DNA of 59,859 bases from DGNJ01 sp002388905 (GCA_036843405.1 DAITSJ010000023.1:1-59859), one strand, 5' to 3'; shown: positions 44,920 to 54,153, counted from the first letter of the stretch. Translations and numbers: made by a program. Notes: generated by a model not told the origin, from the sequence alone.

Positions 44920-45567
44920 ATGAGCCTGCCTTTTCCAGACCGCGAAGCCGCGGGCCAGCAACTGGCCGAAGCCCTCGATGAATACAGGGACCGGGACAAC
45001 ATCCTAATCCTGGCGCTGCCCCGGGGCGGCGTGCCCGTGGCCTATCAGGTTGCCGAACACCTGGGCGCCGACCTGGACCTGATGATCGTCCGTAAACTCG
45101 GCATGCCCGGCCATGAAGAACTGGCCATCGGCGCCATCGCCAGCGGCGGGGAACGCATCCTCAACGAGGATATCCTCACTTACTCCCAGGTGAGTGAGGA
45201 AGCCCTGGAGGAAGTCACGGCGCGGGAACGCAGGGAACTCCAGCGGCGGGAACAGGCCTATCGGGATGACCGTCCCTGGCCGGACATGACCCGGACTACC
45301 GTTATCCTCGTCGACGATGGTCTGGCCACCGGCGCCACCATGCGCGCGGCGGCCACTGCGGTGAAACGGCACCAGCCGCGGGAAGTTGTCATCGCGGTGC
45401 CCGTGGCGCCTGAGGAAACTATCGAAAAACTGCGCGCCACGGCGGACAACGTGGTGTGCCTGGAGACACCGCCCGCCTTCGGTGCTATCGGGCGCTGGTA
45501 CCGTAACTTCGACCAGGTCTCCGACGACGAGGTCCGCACCATTCTCAATCGGGTCTGGCGAACCTGA
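44920..45567 (+). CDS. Phosphoribosyltransferase-domain protein
   Basis: The 215-aa protein has a type I PRTase fold. It contains the PRPP-binding loop TVILVDDGLATGATM and an N-terminal ALPRGGVPVAYQVAEHLGADLDLMIVRKLG segment. This COG1926 type is often linked to or fused with dienelactone-hydrolase-like domains. AAAGGAG lies seven bases before the ATG at 44920. A hydrolase gene follows 10 bp downstream, then a PRPP synthase paralogue. The nucleobase substrate is unknown. Confidence 0.87.
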   Translation: MSLPFPDREAAGQQLAEALDEYRDRDNILILALPRGGVPVAYQVAEHLGADLDLMIVRKLGMPGHEELAIGAIASGGERILNEDILTYSQVSEEALEEVTARERRELQRREQAYRDDRPWPDMTRTTVILVDDGLATGATMRAAATAVKRHQPREVVIAVPVAPEETIEKLRATADNVVCLETPPAFGAIGRWYRNFDQVSDDEVRTILNRVWRT

Positions 45568-45577
45568 GGAGGGCGGC

Positions 45578-46237
45578 ATGACCATCGACGACCTGCTGAC
45601 CAGGGACGTCAACCTGTCCCTTGCGGATGTCGCTTTACCGGGCTTCCTGGCAATCCCGCCGGGTGCCACGGGCATCGTCGCCTTCGCCCACGGCAGCGGC
45701 AGCAGCCGCTTCAGCCCGCGCAATCGCCAGGTGGCGGATTACCTGAACCACGCCTGTCTGGGCACCCTGCTCTTTGACCTGCTCACAGCGGAAGAAAACC
45801 GTATTGACGAGCGGACCCGGGAACTGCGTTTCGATATCGACCTGCTCAGCCGCCGGCTGGGCGAGGCGGTGACCTGGCTCGGCAATCAAAAAGAGACACG
45901 GCACCTCAGCGTCGGGCTTTTCGGCGCCAGCACCGGAGCCGCCGCGTCCCTGATGGCCGCCGCCGAAAAACCGGACGCCGTGGAAGCCGTGGTCTCCCGG
46001 GGCGGGCGGCCCGACCTGGCCGGCGCCGCCCTGCCACGGGTCAGGGCTCCCACCCTGCTGATCGTGGGCGGACGGGACACCGCCGTGATCGAGATGAATC
46101 GGGACGCAGCGGCGAGGCTCGACTGTTACCATGAGCTGGAAATTGTCGAGGGCGCCACTCACCTTTTCGAGGAACCCGGCACCCTTGAGCAGGTGCAAAA
46201 GCTCACCGCCGACTGGTTTACCAGCTATCTCAACTGA
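45578..46237 (+). CDS. Alpha/beta hydrolase (dienelactone-hydrolase-like)
   Basis: The 219-aa protein shows the alpha/beta-hydrolase triad: Ser in LFGASTGAAAS, Asp in IVGGRDTAV and His in VEGATHLFEEPG. Homologues are often fused to the PRTase encoded just upstream, so the two may work together. GAGGAGGG precedes the ATG at 45578; the longer ORF upstream is a shadow of the PRTase gene. The substrate is unknown. Confidence 0.85.
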   Translation: MTIDDLLTRDVNLSLADVALPGFLAIPPGATGIVAFAHGSGSSRFSPRNRQVADYLNHACLGTLLFDLLTAEENRIDERTRELRFDIDLLSRRLGEAVTWLGNQKETRHLSVGLFGASTGAAASLMAAAEKPDAVEAVVSRGGRPDLAGAALPRVRAPTLLIVGGRDTAVIEMNRDAAARLDCYHELEIVEGATHLFEEPGTLEQVQKLTADWFTSYLN

Positions 46238-46254
46238 ACGGGACACACCAATCC

Positions 46255-47238
46255 ATGGCAAACGATGAACTGGCGCTCTTCAGCCTCGACAGTGGCCGCG
46301 ATTTCGCGGCCCTGGTTGCCGCTTGCCTGGGTATCGACGTGGGCCACCACGAGGAGCGCGACTTTGAGGATGGCGAGCACAAAATCCGGCCATTGCAGAG
46401 CGTGCGTAACCGGGATGTCTATGTGGTGCAGTCCCTGTACGGCGACGAGAACCACAGCCTCAACGACCAGTTGGTAAGGCTGCTATTTTTCCTCGGGGTC
46501 CTCCGGGAAAGCGGCGCCGCTCGTGTGACCGCGGTGATTCCCTACCTGTGCTATTCCCGCAAGGAGCGCAAAACCAAGACAAGGGACCCGGTAACCACTC
46601 GCTACGTGGCCCAGTTGTTCGAGGCCATGGGAGTGGAGCGCGTTGTAACCGTGGACGTACACAACCGCGCCGGTTTTCAGAACGCCTTTCGCTGCCGGAG
46701 CGAACACCTGAGTGCCCGGGGGCCTTTTATCGACTGGCTGCTGCCGCACCTGCACGGCAAGGACGTTGCCGTCGCCTCTCCGGATGTGGGCGGCGTCAAG
46801 CGGGCGGAACTGTTTCGGGAGGCGCTCGAAAGACGGCTGGACAAACCGACCAGCAACGCCTTTATGGAAAAGCGCCGCAGCGAAGGCGTGGTGACCGGCT
46901 CCCAGGTGGTGGGTGAGGTGGAAAACCGTACCGTCGTTATCGTCGATGACCTGATTGCCGGTGGCGGAACCATGAAACGGGCCGCTGAAGCCTTTCTCGA
47001 CCGGGGAGCCCGGGAAGTCATCGCCCTGGCCAGCCACGGCATTTTCGCCGCTCAGGCCGCGGAAGGCCTTTCGTCGGCGGCACTCAGCCGGGTTGCCGTT
47101 ACCAACAGCATTCCACCCAACCGTCTGCCCGATTCCCTGTACCGGCAAAAGGTCGATGTAATCGATATATCACCGCTCATCGGTGACGCCATCCGTCGGC
47201 TGCACGAGGGTGGCTCATTGTCTGAGTTGGAACCCTGA
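46255..47238 (+). CDS. Ribose-phosphate pyrophosphokinase (PRPP synthase) paralogue
   Basis: The 327-aa protein has the two PRTase-like halves of PRPP synthases. Its signatures are CYSRKERKTKTRDPVTTRYVAQLFEAMGVERVVTVDVHN and the ribose-5-phosphate loop VVIVDDLIAGGGTM. It differs from housekeeping Prs, which reads RQDRK...DLHADQ at the matching place. It may be a dedicated PRPP source for the adjacent PRTase or the facing nicotinate phosphoribosyltransferase. It is 17 bp after the hydrolase gene. Confidence 0.87.
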   Translation: MANDELALFSLDSGRDFAALVAACLGIDVGHHEERDFEDGEHKIRPLQSVRNRDVYVVQSLYGDENHSLNDQLVRLLFFLGVLRESGAARVTAVIPYLCYSRKERKTKTRDPVTTRYVAQLFEAMGVERVVTVDVHNRAGFQNAFRCRSEHLSARGPFIDWLLPHLHGKDVAVASPDVGGVKRAELFREALERRLDKPTSNAFMEKRRSEGVVTGSQVVGEVENRTVVIVDDLIAGGGTMKRAAEAFLDRGAREVIALASHGIFAAQAAEGLSSAALSRVAVTNSIPPNRLPDSLYRQKVDVIDISPLIGDAIRRLHEGGSLSELEP

Positions 47239-47376
47239 TACGCGGCCATAAAAGGACCGGCATCGCCAACGCCTGACCCGTGCCGGATATGGATATTCCC
47301 CGACTGTTCTCCCGGCGGACCCGGCCTCCTCGACACCGCTCCGGGCTCCGCTATCCGGTCTATCTAAAGGGCACCA

Positions 47377-48390
47377 CTAAAACATTTCGGTGTAACGCTC
47401 GGCCATAGCCAGGTAGGTCTCGGCCTTTTTCTGCCAGGGGCCGCGCTGTTCTTCCGGGTCATCGTCCAGGTGCCAGACGCACAGCTTGGCGCGCACACAG
47501 GCCCGGTAGCTTTTGTAAAAAGCCACCAGGGACAGCGGCGGCTTGTCGCCGGTGAAATCGGCGTAGGTGGCCAAGACGATTTCCCCGACCCGGTCGTTCC
47601 CCAGCCGCTCGCATTCCATGGCCAGGAAAGCCAGTTCGTCGAGCCTGTCCTGAATACGCAAGTCCCGGCTGAATTCCAGGCAATCGATAATCACCGGTGG
47701 ATCCGTCAGGCACACATGCTCGGGACGCAAATCCCCGTGGGCCTCGACAACCCTGCCCGCCCGGGCCCGCTCGCCGAAAAGTGCCGGCCGCCTGTCGACC
47801 AGATCTAGTTGGCGCCCGGCAATCAGGTCCAGTTGCCCTTCCGGCAGCCGGTAGGCCGCCAGGGACTCACGATTGGAGCGGATATTGCTGGCAAGCCGTT
47901 CCCCATACTGCCCCGCTGTCAGCATCACGGCGTCGGTGCGCACGTAGAATGCCGACAGGAATTCCGCGGCCCGCTCCAGGGCATCGTAATCGACGCGCCC
48001 GGCCTTGATCTGGGATTCGAGCATGGCGGATTCCGGCAGCCGCTTCATGACCACGAGCCAGTCCACCGCGACACCGTTGCGACCCAGCTTCAACTCCCCT
48101 TCAGCAGCCACGCTCAACTGCTCGAGGCCGAGGTACGTATCGCCACCCAGGCGACGGTTGAGTCGCACTTCTTCCCGGCAATTAAGGTAACGGGCATCGG
48201 GAGTGCTGAAATCAATCAGATCCCGGATCATTGGCTTTTTCAGTTTATAGACCCGCTCCCCGGCAATGAATACCCAGGACATATGGGTTTCCACCACCGT
48301 CACTTCTTCCCGGCAATCCGGATAGGTGGAAGCGCGGGACAGAAAGTCGACCTTCTCCTCGATGCTCGGCAAGCCGGGCAAATTCGCCAT
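47377..48390 (-). CDS. Aminoglycoside-phosphotransferase-like kinase (COG2187)
   Basis: The 337-aa protein has a kinase-like core with VYKLKKPMIRDLIDFSTPDARY near the N-terminus, the Brenner motif HGDLRPEHVCL and a DCLEFSRDLRIQD metal-binding segment. It matches COG2187, which is sometimes fused to an AAA kinase domain; here that second domain is absent. The ATG at 48390 gives MANLPGLPSIEEKV. It lies 19 bp after the macro-domain gene, probably in the same operon. The substrate is unknown. Confidence 0.82.
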   Translation of the reverse strand: MANLPGLPSIEEKVDFLSRASTYPDCREEVTVVETHMSWVFIAGERVYKLKKPMIRDLIDFSTPDARYLNCREEVRLNRRLGGDTYLGLEQLSVAAEGELKLGRNGVAVDWLVVMKRLPESAMLESQIKAGRVDYDALERAAEFLSAFYVRTDAVMLTAGQYGERLASNIRSNRESLAAYRLPEGQLDLIAGRQLDLVDRRPALFGERARAGRVVEAHGDLRPEHVCLTDPPVIIDCLEFSRDLRIQDRLDELAFLAMECERLGNDRVGEIVLATYADFTGDKPPLSLVAFYKSYRACVRAKLCVWHLDDDPEEQRGPWQKKAETYLAMAERYTEMF

Positions 48391-48409
48391 GGGATAATCC
48401 CTGCTGTAG

Positions 48410-48946
48410 TTATTCAGTGAGTCCGGCTTTGGCCAGGGCGCTCTCCAGGATTTCCCTGGCCGACGCATCGAAAAGAACAAAGCGGATCAGGCTCACCCGG
48501 CTCAGTTCGGGCATAATTTCCTTTAAAGTCCGGGCGCATACGGCTGCCGCGTCCGCCGGCGGATAACCGAAGGCTCCCGTGGAAATGGCGGGAAAGGCCA
48601 GGCTGGAAATCCCCTTTTTCTCGGCCAGAAGCAGGGCATTCCGGTAGCAATCCGCCAGGCGTTTATCGGCGGGCTCGTCGACACCGTAGACCGGGCCCAG
48701 GCAGTGTATTACCCAGTCGTTGGGCAACTCGTGGCCTCCGCTGATAACCGCCTCGCCGGGCCGGATTGGCGCCAGGGGGCGGCATTCCCGGGCAAGTCCG
48801 GGTCCCGCCGCCCGGTGAATGGCTCCGGCCACGCCACCGCCTGTCTGCAATTCGGCGTTGGCGGCGTTGACCACCGCCTCCACGTCCGTTTGTCGGGTAA
48901 TGTCGCCGGTAACGCACTCGACGACCGGCCTCACGGCATTATTCAC
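48410..48946 (-). CDS. Macro-domain protein (ADP-ribose binding/hydrolysing)
   Basis: The 178-aa protein is a single macro domain with GDIT (Asp15), VVNAANAEL (Asn27, Asn30), TGGGVAGAIHRAAG and AFPAISTGAFGYP. MacroD-type deacylases have Asp in GGVDGAIH; here it is Ala40, so hydrolysis may be weak or use another residue. The start is a GTG with GGGAGGAG upstream. It sits in an operon after nicotinamidase and nicotinate phosphoribosyltransferase, linking it to NAD and ADP-ribose turnover. Confidence 0.9.
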   Translation of the reverse strand: MNNAVRPVVECVTGDITRQTDVEAVVNAANAELQTGGGVAGAIHRAAGPGLARECRPLAPIRPGEAVISGGHELPNDWVIHCLGPVYGVDEPADKRLADCYRNALLLAEKKGISSLAFPAISTGAFGYPPADAAAVCARTLKEIMPELSRVSLIRFVLFDASAREILESALAKAGLTE

Positions 48947-48961
48947 GAACTCCTCCCTTAT

Positions 48962-50326
48962 TCACGACCCCCCCTTATCCGGCGTCACGGCAGCCAGCGC
49001 CTCCTGGTAGAGGTTCTCCAGTTGGTCGCTTATTCGCACCTCGTAGGGTTGATCGGTTTCGTCCAGGTCGAGCAGCCGTTCGGGCATGTCATTCAGCGCG
49101 CGCCGGACCCGTTCCCGGCTCGCTTCGCAATCCGGCCCGGGACCCTCGGGTTCGCCGTCGCGGACCACCGTGGCCAGCAGTGCCTCACCTTCCCGCTCTT
49201 CCCGGTCCCGGCCAATTTCGTCGTAGCGGTAACGGCCGTCGCGGTCCCGGTAACGCCAGACCTGCTTGCGACCGGGCAGGAGTTTCTTGCCGGGACTGTT
49301 CTTGAGACGGGGTTCGCCGGCATATTCGGTCAGTTTATAGGCGAAATCCATGGCCGGCGCGTCCTCGGAGACGCCCAGCTTGGTGCCCACGCCAAACCCG
49401 TCCACGGGGGCGCCGGCTTCCACCATGTCCCGGATCGACCACTCATCCAGGCCACTGCTGACCACTATCCTGATATCCGCCAGTCCCGCTTCGTCCAGTT
49501 TCTGCCGGGCATCCCGGGCTAGTTGCGCCAGGTCGCCCGAATCCAGCCGTATGGCATTGACCTTCAGGCCCTCGTCCCTGACCAGGCGGATGACCTTGTC
49601 CACGCCCCCGAGGGTATCGTAGGTATCCACCAGTAATGTCGTTCCCGGGTAGAGCCGGGCATAAGTCCGGAAGGCCTCCATTTCATCCCGATGGGCCTGG
49701 ATAAAGGAATGGGCCATGGTACCGCTGGCAGCGAGGCCGTGCTGGAAGCTGCCCAGAACATTGCTGGTAGCAGCCAGGCCCGCGGTGCGATAGGCACGGA
49801 CCCCGCGCAGGGCGGCGTCATAGCCGTGCATGCGGCGCATACCGAAATCCACCACCGGCCGCCCGTCGGCGGCAACGACCATGCGGGCGGCCTTGGAGGC
49901 CAGCACGGTTTCAGTGTTGACGTAATTCATCAGCAGGGTTTCCAGCAGCTGGCCTTCCGCCACCGGGGCATCCACTTCCAGCAGTGGTTCGTGGGGAAAT
50001 ACCGGCGTACCCTCCGGCATGACCCGGATATCGCCACTAAAGCGGAACGCCGACAACCACTCGAGGAAATCATCCTCGAACATGTCGAGCTGGGCCAGTC
50101 GATCCACCTGCTCCCGCGGAAAATGCAGGGCCGAGGCCAGCAGCGCTCCGTAGTGCTGGCCGCAGGCCAGCACGAAATTGCGTCCCGGCGGCAGCTTGCG
50201 GAAATGCAGGGTAAAAAGCGCCCGCTCGGTCATGCCCTCGGCACGGTAGGCGCGAGCCATGGTCAACTCATAGAGGTCGACAAAGAGCCCCAGTTCCTCC
50301 TCGGTCAGCCCCGTAAAATAGCTCAT
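48962..50326 (-). CDS. pncB: Nicotinate phosphoribosyltransferase
   Basis: The enzyme joins nicotinate and PRPP to give nicotinate mononucleotide, the entry step of NAD salvage. The 454-aa protein has DLYELTMARAY at the N-terminus, DFGMRRMHGYDAAL with the likely phosphorylated His, RLDSGDLAQLARDARQ and SSGLDEW. Its length matches the longer PncB2-like group. It overlaps the nicotinamidase gene by 4 bp (ATGA), giving a two-step salvage unit. Confidence 0.93.
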   Translation of the reverse strand: MSYFTGLTEEELGLFVDLYELTMARAYRAEGMTERALFTLHFRKLPPGRNFVLACGQHYGALLASALHFPREQVDRLAQLDMFEDDFLEWLSAFRFSGDIRVMPEGTPVFPHEPLLEVDAPVAEGQLLETLLMNYVNTETVLASKAARMVVAADGRPVVDFGMRRMHGYDAALRGVRAYRTAGLAATSNVLGSFQHGLAASGTMAHSFIQAHRDEMEAFRTYARLYPGTTLLVDTYDTLGGVDKVIRLVRDEGLKVNAIRLDSGDLAQLARDARQKLDEAGLADIRIVVSSGLDEWSIRDMVEAGAPVDGFGVGTKLGVSEDAPAMDFAYKLTEYAGEPRLKNSPGKKLLPGRKQVWRYRDRDGRYRYDEIGRDREEREGEALLATVVRDGEPEGPGPDCEASRERVRRALNDMPERLLDLDETDQPYEVRISDQLENLYQEALAAVTPDKGGS

Positions 50327-50895
50327 CCGGCCTCCTCAAGAATCGCTCCCACCTCGCGCATCTCCCGGAGCACGATATCGGCCTTGTCCGGATCCACCGG
50401 CCGGGTGGCGGGCACCAACACATGGGTTTCGAAACCGTGATGACAGGCTTCCTTGACGGTTTCCAGCACACAGACATCCTGGGCCAGGCCACCGATCCAG
50501 AGCCGTTCGATTCCCCGGTCCTTGAGGTAGCCGGCCAACCCCGTCCCGTCAAAGGCGGAATAGGCATCCTTGTCGAAGGCCGTGCCCTTGCTGACCCGCA
50601 CCGCGTCCGCAGGAAGAGCCAGATCGGGATGGTATTCGGCGCCGTGGGTATCCTGGACACAGTGTTCGGGCCATGGCCCGCCCTGGGCCTTGAAGGAACA
50701 GTGGGAAAGCGTATGCCAGTCCCGAGAAGCCACCACGGGAACGCCTTTTTTCTGCGCGGCCTCGATCCAACGGTTCAATACAGGCACTACCTTGTCGCCG
50801 TCTTCAACGGCCAGCGCGCCTCCGGGACAGAAGTCGTTCTGGACATCCACGGCAAGCACAGCGTCCCCCTGCTTCAATACGTTTTCGGGAAGCAT
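50323..50895 (-). CDS. pncA: Nicotinamidase
   Basis: PncA deamidates nicotinamide to nicotinate. The 190-aa protein has the triad Asp17 (VDVQNDFCPGGALAV), Lys103 (VSKGTAFDK) and Cys142 (GLAQDVCVLE), plus the metal motif Asp59-x-His61 (SRDWHTLSHCSF). FCPGGAL and the metal site distinguish it from other isochorismatase-fold hydrolases. It is directly upstream of and overlapping the nicotinate phosphoribosyltransferase gene. Confidence 0.92.
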   Translation of the reverse strand: MLPENVLKQGDAVLAVDVQNDFCPGGALAVEDGDKVVPVLNRWIEAAQKKGVPVVASRDWHTLSHCSFKAQGGPWPEHCVQDTHGAEYHPDLALPADAVRVSKGTAFDKDAYSAFDGTGLAGYLKDRGIERLWIGGLAQDVCVLETVKEACHHGFETHVLVPATRPVDPDKADIVLREMREVGAILEEAG

Positions 50896-51096
50896 AAGCC
50901 ACCTCGCGATTGGAATGGGTTCACTCTATAACCCGACAATAATTCATGCCGGGTTTATAACTATAGTTGCACTAAGTGGTTACTTGTAGGAGGTTGGCTC
51001 GTGCCGGTGGATTTCAAGGGGGTCGCACCCTTGCCAAAATTATTGTTAACAAATTCTTATGCCGGTTAATGAGGCTATTCTTAGCTATCGGGACAA

Positions 51097-52203
51097 TCAG
51101 AGGTATTTTCTCGCCAGCCAGCCGACCAGTTCGGTAATGCGCACCCTGAGCCCCCGTCGCCGCCAGCGCTCGCTGGTGACCTGCTCCGACACCGCCAGGT
51201 CGTCACGAAAGTTGCGGGCCAGTTCCCGGGCCAGATCTATTCTGGTTGAGATCAGGTTCAATTCGAAATTAACGTAAAAACTCCGGTAATCGAGATTGGC
51301 GGTGCCCACGGTGCTCCAGTGTCCATCGACCACGGCTGTCTTGGCATGCAGGATACGCGGCTGGAATTCGTAGATGCGGACTCCCGCCGCCAATAACCGG
51401 GCGTACGCCGCGCGGGCCGCCCATTGCGTAACGGGCCGGTCGGTCTTGAAGGGAACCAGCAGGCGCACGTCGATACCCCGTTTCGCGGCCCGTGCCATGG
51501 CTCGCTGGGTGCCGGCATCGGGCATGAAGTAGGGTGTGGCCAGCCAGATACTCTGGCGCGCCCGGCGCATGCTCCGCTTGAGCAGACGGCGGAAGCGGTG
51601 GGTCTGTCGCAGGTTGTGGTTGGTGACCAGGAAGGCATCGCCGGCGGAAGGAACAGGCAGCGGTTTTTTCCGTTCGCCGCGCCACAACCGATCGAAAGCC
51701 TCCGCGGCCTCCCCAGCCAGTTCGCCGCCCATGCGCACATGCGTATCGCGCCAGTGGCCGTCGCCATGATGGCGACGCGAACTTTCCTCGTGGATGTTGA
51801 ATCCCCCGAGCCAGGCAAACCTCTCGTCGACCACAAGCAGTTTCCGGTGATTGCGACGATTGAGCCTGAAAAGTCGAAGCGGACGGGGCGGATTGAACCA
51901 TTGCAACGCCACACCCGCGGTGCGCAACCGCTCGGGCGCGGTGCTGAACATCAGGGGCAGGGAGCCGAACGCATCGATATGGAGGCGAACCGATACACCC
52001 GCCCGGGCCCGTTCGCACAGCAGTTCGATAAACCGGCCCCCTACCCTGTCGTTGGCGAAAATATAGGATTCAAGGCAAATGGTGCGTTGGGCAGTGTGGA
52101 TGGCGGCGAACATATCCTCGTAGAGTGCATCGCCGTCGGTGAAAATCCGGAATTCGTTCCCTTGCCGTGCGATGTCGGGCTTTTTCTCGCCAATTGGATC
52201 CAT
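51097..52203 (-). CDS. Phospholipase D-family cardiolipin synthase (ClsB-like)
   Basis: The 368-aa protein has two HKD motifs: His119-x-Lys121-xxxx-Asp126 (NHRKLLVVD) and His286-x-Lys288-xxxx-Asp293 (LHAKTAVVD), followed by GFN and TANLD. It lacks the N-terminal membrane helices of ClsA, so it resembles ClsB. It would make cardiolipin or a related phospholipid at the inner membrane. A 201-bp gene-free stretch with a small inverted repeat separates it from pncA. Confidence 0.9.
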   Translation of the reverse strand: MDPIGEKKPDIARQGNEFRIFTDGDALYEDMFAAIHTAQRTICLESYIFANDRVGGRFIELLCERARAGVSVRLHIDAFGSLPLMFSTAPERLRTAGVALQWFNPPRPLRLFRLNRRNHRKLLVVDERFAWLGGFNIHEESSRRHHGDGHWRDTHVRMGGELAGEAAEAFDRLWRGERKKPLPVPSAGDAFLVTNHNLRQTHRFRRLLKRSMRRARQSIWLATPYFMPDAGTQRAMARAAKRGIDVRLLVPFKTDRPVTQWAARAAYARLLAAGVRIYEFQPRILHAKTAVVDGHWSTVGTANLDYRSFYVNFELNLISTRIDLARELARNFRDDLAVSEQVTSERWRRRGLRVRITELVGWLARKYL

Positions 52204-52440
52204 GGTTTACTTTCAACCCTCACCCTGAAACCGGCAGTTTTCCCGGTTTATGACTTTTTAGTCAAATGCCGGAATCGGCAATGGGCGGTGGAGAGGCCAC
52301 CAGAACGCGTCCTCGCCCTGGCGGTTTTCTTTTTCCCATCCGGTTGCTCTTGTTGACAGTCCCAAACTTAAAGGAGATGCTGGGTCCCTTTCAGACACTC
52401 GCATTAATCACTGCCAAAAGTAATCTCCGGGAGACAAAGC

Positions 52441-52875
52441 ATGAGTAACACCCACAAGCAGACCGTAACCGACTACCTGAGTATTTTTCACGCTACCGAG
52501 CCGGATTTCGAGCGCCTGCAAACCTACCTGGCGGACGACGCCGTCTACCAGTCGCTGGTCCCGGCGGCGAGCCCGGTGCGGGGGCCGGCGGCGATACGCG
52601 AGGTCCTTGAACAACAATATCGTACCTACAGGGACTGCGACTGCGAAATCCACGTGCTGGGAGCGGATGGCGACTACGTCTTCACCGAACGTACCGACCA
52701 TGTAACCCTGCTGAAGGACGGACGCCAGGTGTCGGCGCGGGTCAATGCCATATTCCGTCTCAACGATCAAAAGAAAATTTGTGAATGGCGGGAATACTGG
52801 GATGCCGCGGAGGTCATGCAGCAGATGGGCGTTACCCCGGCGGAATTGGACGAAGCCCTCTCCCAGGCGGGTTAA
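52441..52875 (+). CDS. NTF2-like protein of the limonene-1,2-epoxide hydrolase/SnoaL type
   Basis: The 144-aa protein has the cone-shaped NTF2-like pattern, with DDAVYQSLVPAASPVRGPAAIREVLEQQYR, then FTERTDHVTLLKDGR and CEWREYWD. The ERTD and WREYWD segments correspond to the Arg/Asp residues of limonene-epoxide hydrolase active sites, so epoxide hydrolysis is possible but unproven. GGGAGA precedes the ATG. A GST gene follows 63 bp downstream. Confidence 0.75.
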   Translation: MSNTHKQTVTDYLSIFHATEPDFERLQTYLADDAVYQSLVPAASPVRGPAAIREVLEQQYRTYRDCDCEIHVLGADGDYVFTERTDHVTLLKDGRQVSARVNAIFRLNDQKKICEWREYWDAAEVMQQMGVTPAELDEALSQAG

Positions 52876-52938
52876 CCCCGTGGGAATTATCCCCCTGAAA
52901 ACAAAGCCGGAAACACCTATCAGGCGAGAGAACCTGTC

Positions 52939-53568
52939 ATGCTGACCGTACACCACCTTAGCAACTCCCGCTCCCAGAAAATCCTCTGGCTACTGGAGGA
53001 ACTGGACACCCCCTATGACCTGAAGCTCTATATGCGGGACGAAAACCTGTCGGCGCCGCAGGACATGAAAGCGCTACACCCCCTGGGCACCTCTCCGCTG
53101 ATCACGGACCAGGGTGAAACCTTTGCCGAGACCGGCGCGATCATCGACTATATCCTGCGCCATTACGGCCAGGGGAAGTTGCAACCCGCAGCCGATACCC
53201 TCGCCTATGACCGTTTCATGGAATGGATGCACTATGCCGAGGGTTCCGGGATGTTTCCGCTACTGCTGGAGATATTCTGCAAAATGTCCGATGACGACAC
53301 CCGGCAACTGACGCAGATTGCCCGGATGCAGGCCGCCAAGCATCTCGGCTATATCGAATCCGCGCTCGCCGGAACCGACTACCTGGTGGACAACAGATTC
53401 ACCGCCGCCGACATCCACGTAAGCTTCGTTGGCGAAACCGCCGGCCAACTGATGTCGTTGGCGGACTATCCCAACATTCGCGGCTGGGTGGCGCGCCTGC
53501 ACGATCGACCCGCCTTTGAGCGCGCGGAGCAAAAAGGCGGCTATTTCGGCGCCGCCACGCCCCCCTGA
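52939..53568 (+). CDS. Glutathione S-transferase
   Basis: The 209-aa protein has an N-terminal thioredoxin-like domain (MLTVHHLSNSRSQKILWLLEELDTPYDLKLY, with Ser9/Ser11 as candidate catalytic residues). The cis-Pro (GTSPLI) and glutathione-binding ETGAIIDYIL follow, then a helical C-terminal domain with FTAADIHVSF, the N-capping motif. Next to an epoxide-hydrolase-like gene it may help detoxify electrophiles. Confidence 0.9.
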   Translation: MLTVHHLSNSRSQKILWLLEELDTPYDLKLYMRDENLSAPQDMKALHPLGTSPLITDQGETFAETGAIIDYILRHYGQGKLQPAADTLAYDRFMEWMHYAEGSGMFPLLLEIFCKMSDDDTRQLTQIARMQAAKHLGYIESALAGTDYLVDNRFTAADIHVSFVGETAGQLMSLADYPNIRGWVARLHDRPAFERAEQKGGYFGAATPP

Positions 53569-53685
53569 GGGAACAGGGTCGTGGCAGCCGCATTGCCAAC
53601 CGGAATCATGGTGACCGGCATGAGGGGTAGCCCTTTCCCGGACCGGTCGCTAACGCACGACCGCGCCGGAACACCGCCGCAAAAA

Positions 53686-54153
53686 TTACTTGTCGTTCTG
53701 GAGGTGGGCATCGTGAAGGACGCTGATCATATGATCCTCCACTTCGAAACGATTCTCCAGGGTTTCACCCAGGCGGGAAAGCTCGTCGGCGAGCCCTGAG
53801 AGATCGGCTATCTTTTCGTATTTTTCGTTAAAGGCCAGAGCCAGCTCCGTGCTCTGGTCAATGACCTCGAAAAGCCTGGCGGTTTCCCGGACATCCATGT
53901 TATCGCCATTTTCCCGGCCTTCATCGACAAGTTGCTGGTAGATTTCGAAGTGCCCGGCCGAGATGTAGTCGATCAGCAGGGTATTGAACTTGCGCACCTT
54001 GTTGCTCAGCCCGGGTACCTTTGAGTCGAAATCCTGATGGGCGGCGAAGTCAAACAGTAAGGTAACCAACTGGTGGCGTTCCTCCAGCCAGCGGTCGAGC
54101 CGTTCATTGACACCACGCCAGCGCTGCATGGCCTCCCGGGATTTGTCGAGCAT
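53686..54153 (-). CDS. rsd: Rsd/AlgQ-family anti-sigma-70 regulator
   Basis: Rsd/AlgQ binds the primary sigma factor and shifts RNA polymerase to alternative sigmas. The 155-aa all-helical protein has the family pattern, with RWRGVNERLDRWLEERHQLV near the N-terminus, LIDYISAGHFEIYQQL in the middle and LGETLENRFEVEDHMISVLHDAH at the end. Its upstream region carries a 14-bp tandem repeat that could affect its promoter. Confidence 0.9.
   Translation of the reverse strand: MLDKSREAMQRWRGVNERLDRWLEERHQLVTLLFDFAAHQDFDSKVPGLSNKVRKFNTLLIDYISAGHFEIYQQLVDEGRENGDNMDVRETARLFEVIDQSTELALAFNEKYEKIADLSGLADELSRLGETLENRFEVEDHMISVLHDAHLQNDK

Noticed and set aside
52376..52448. Short leader-like ORF before the epoxide-hydrolase-like gene
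   Set aside because: The purine-rich AAAGGAG abuts the ATG with no spacing, and the peptide has no attenuator-like codon run.
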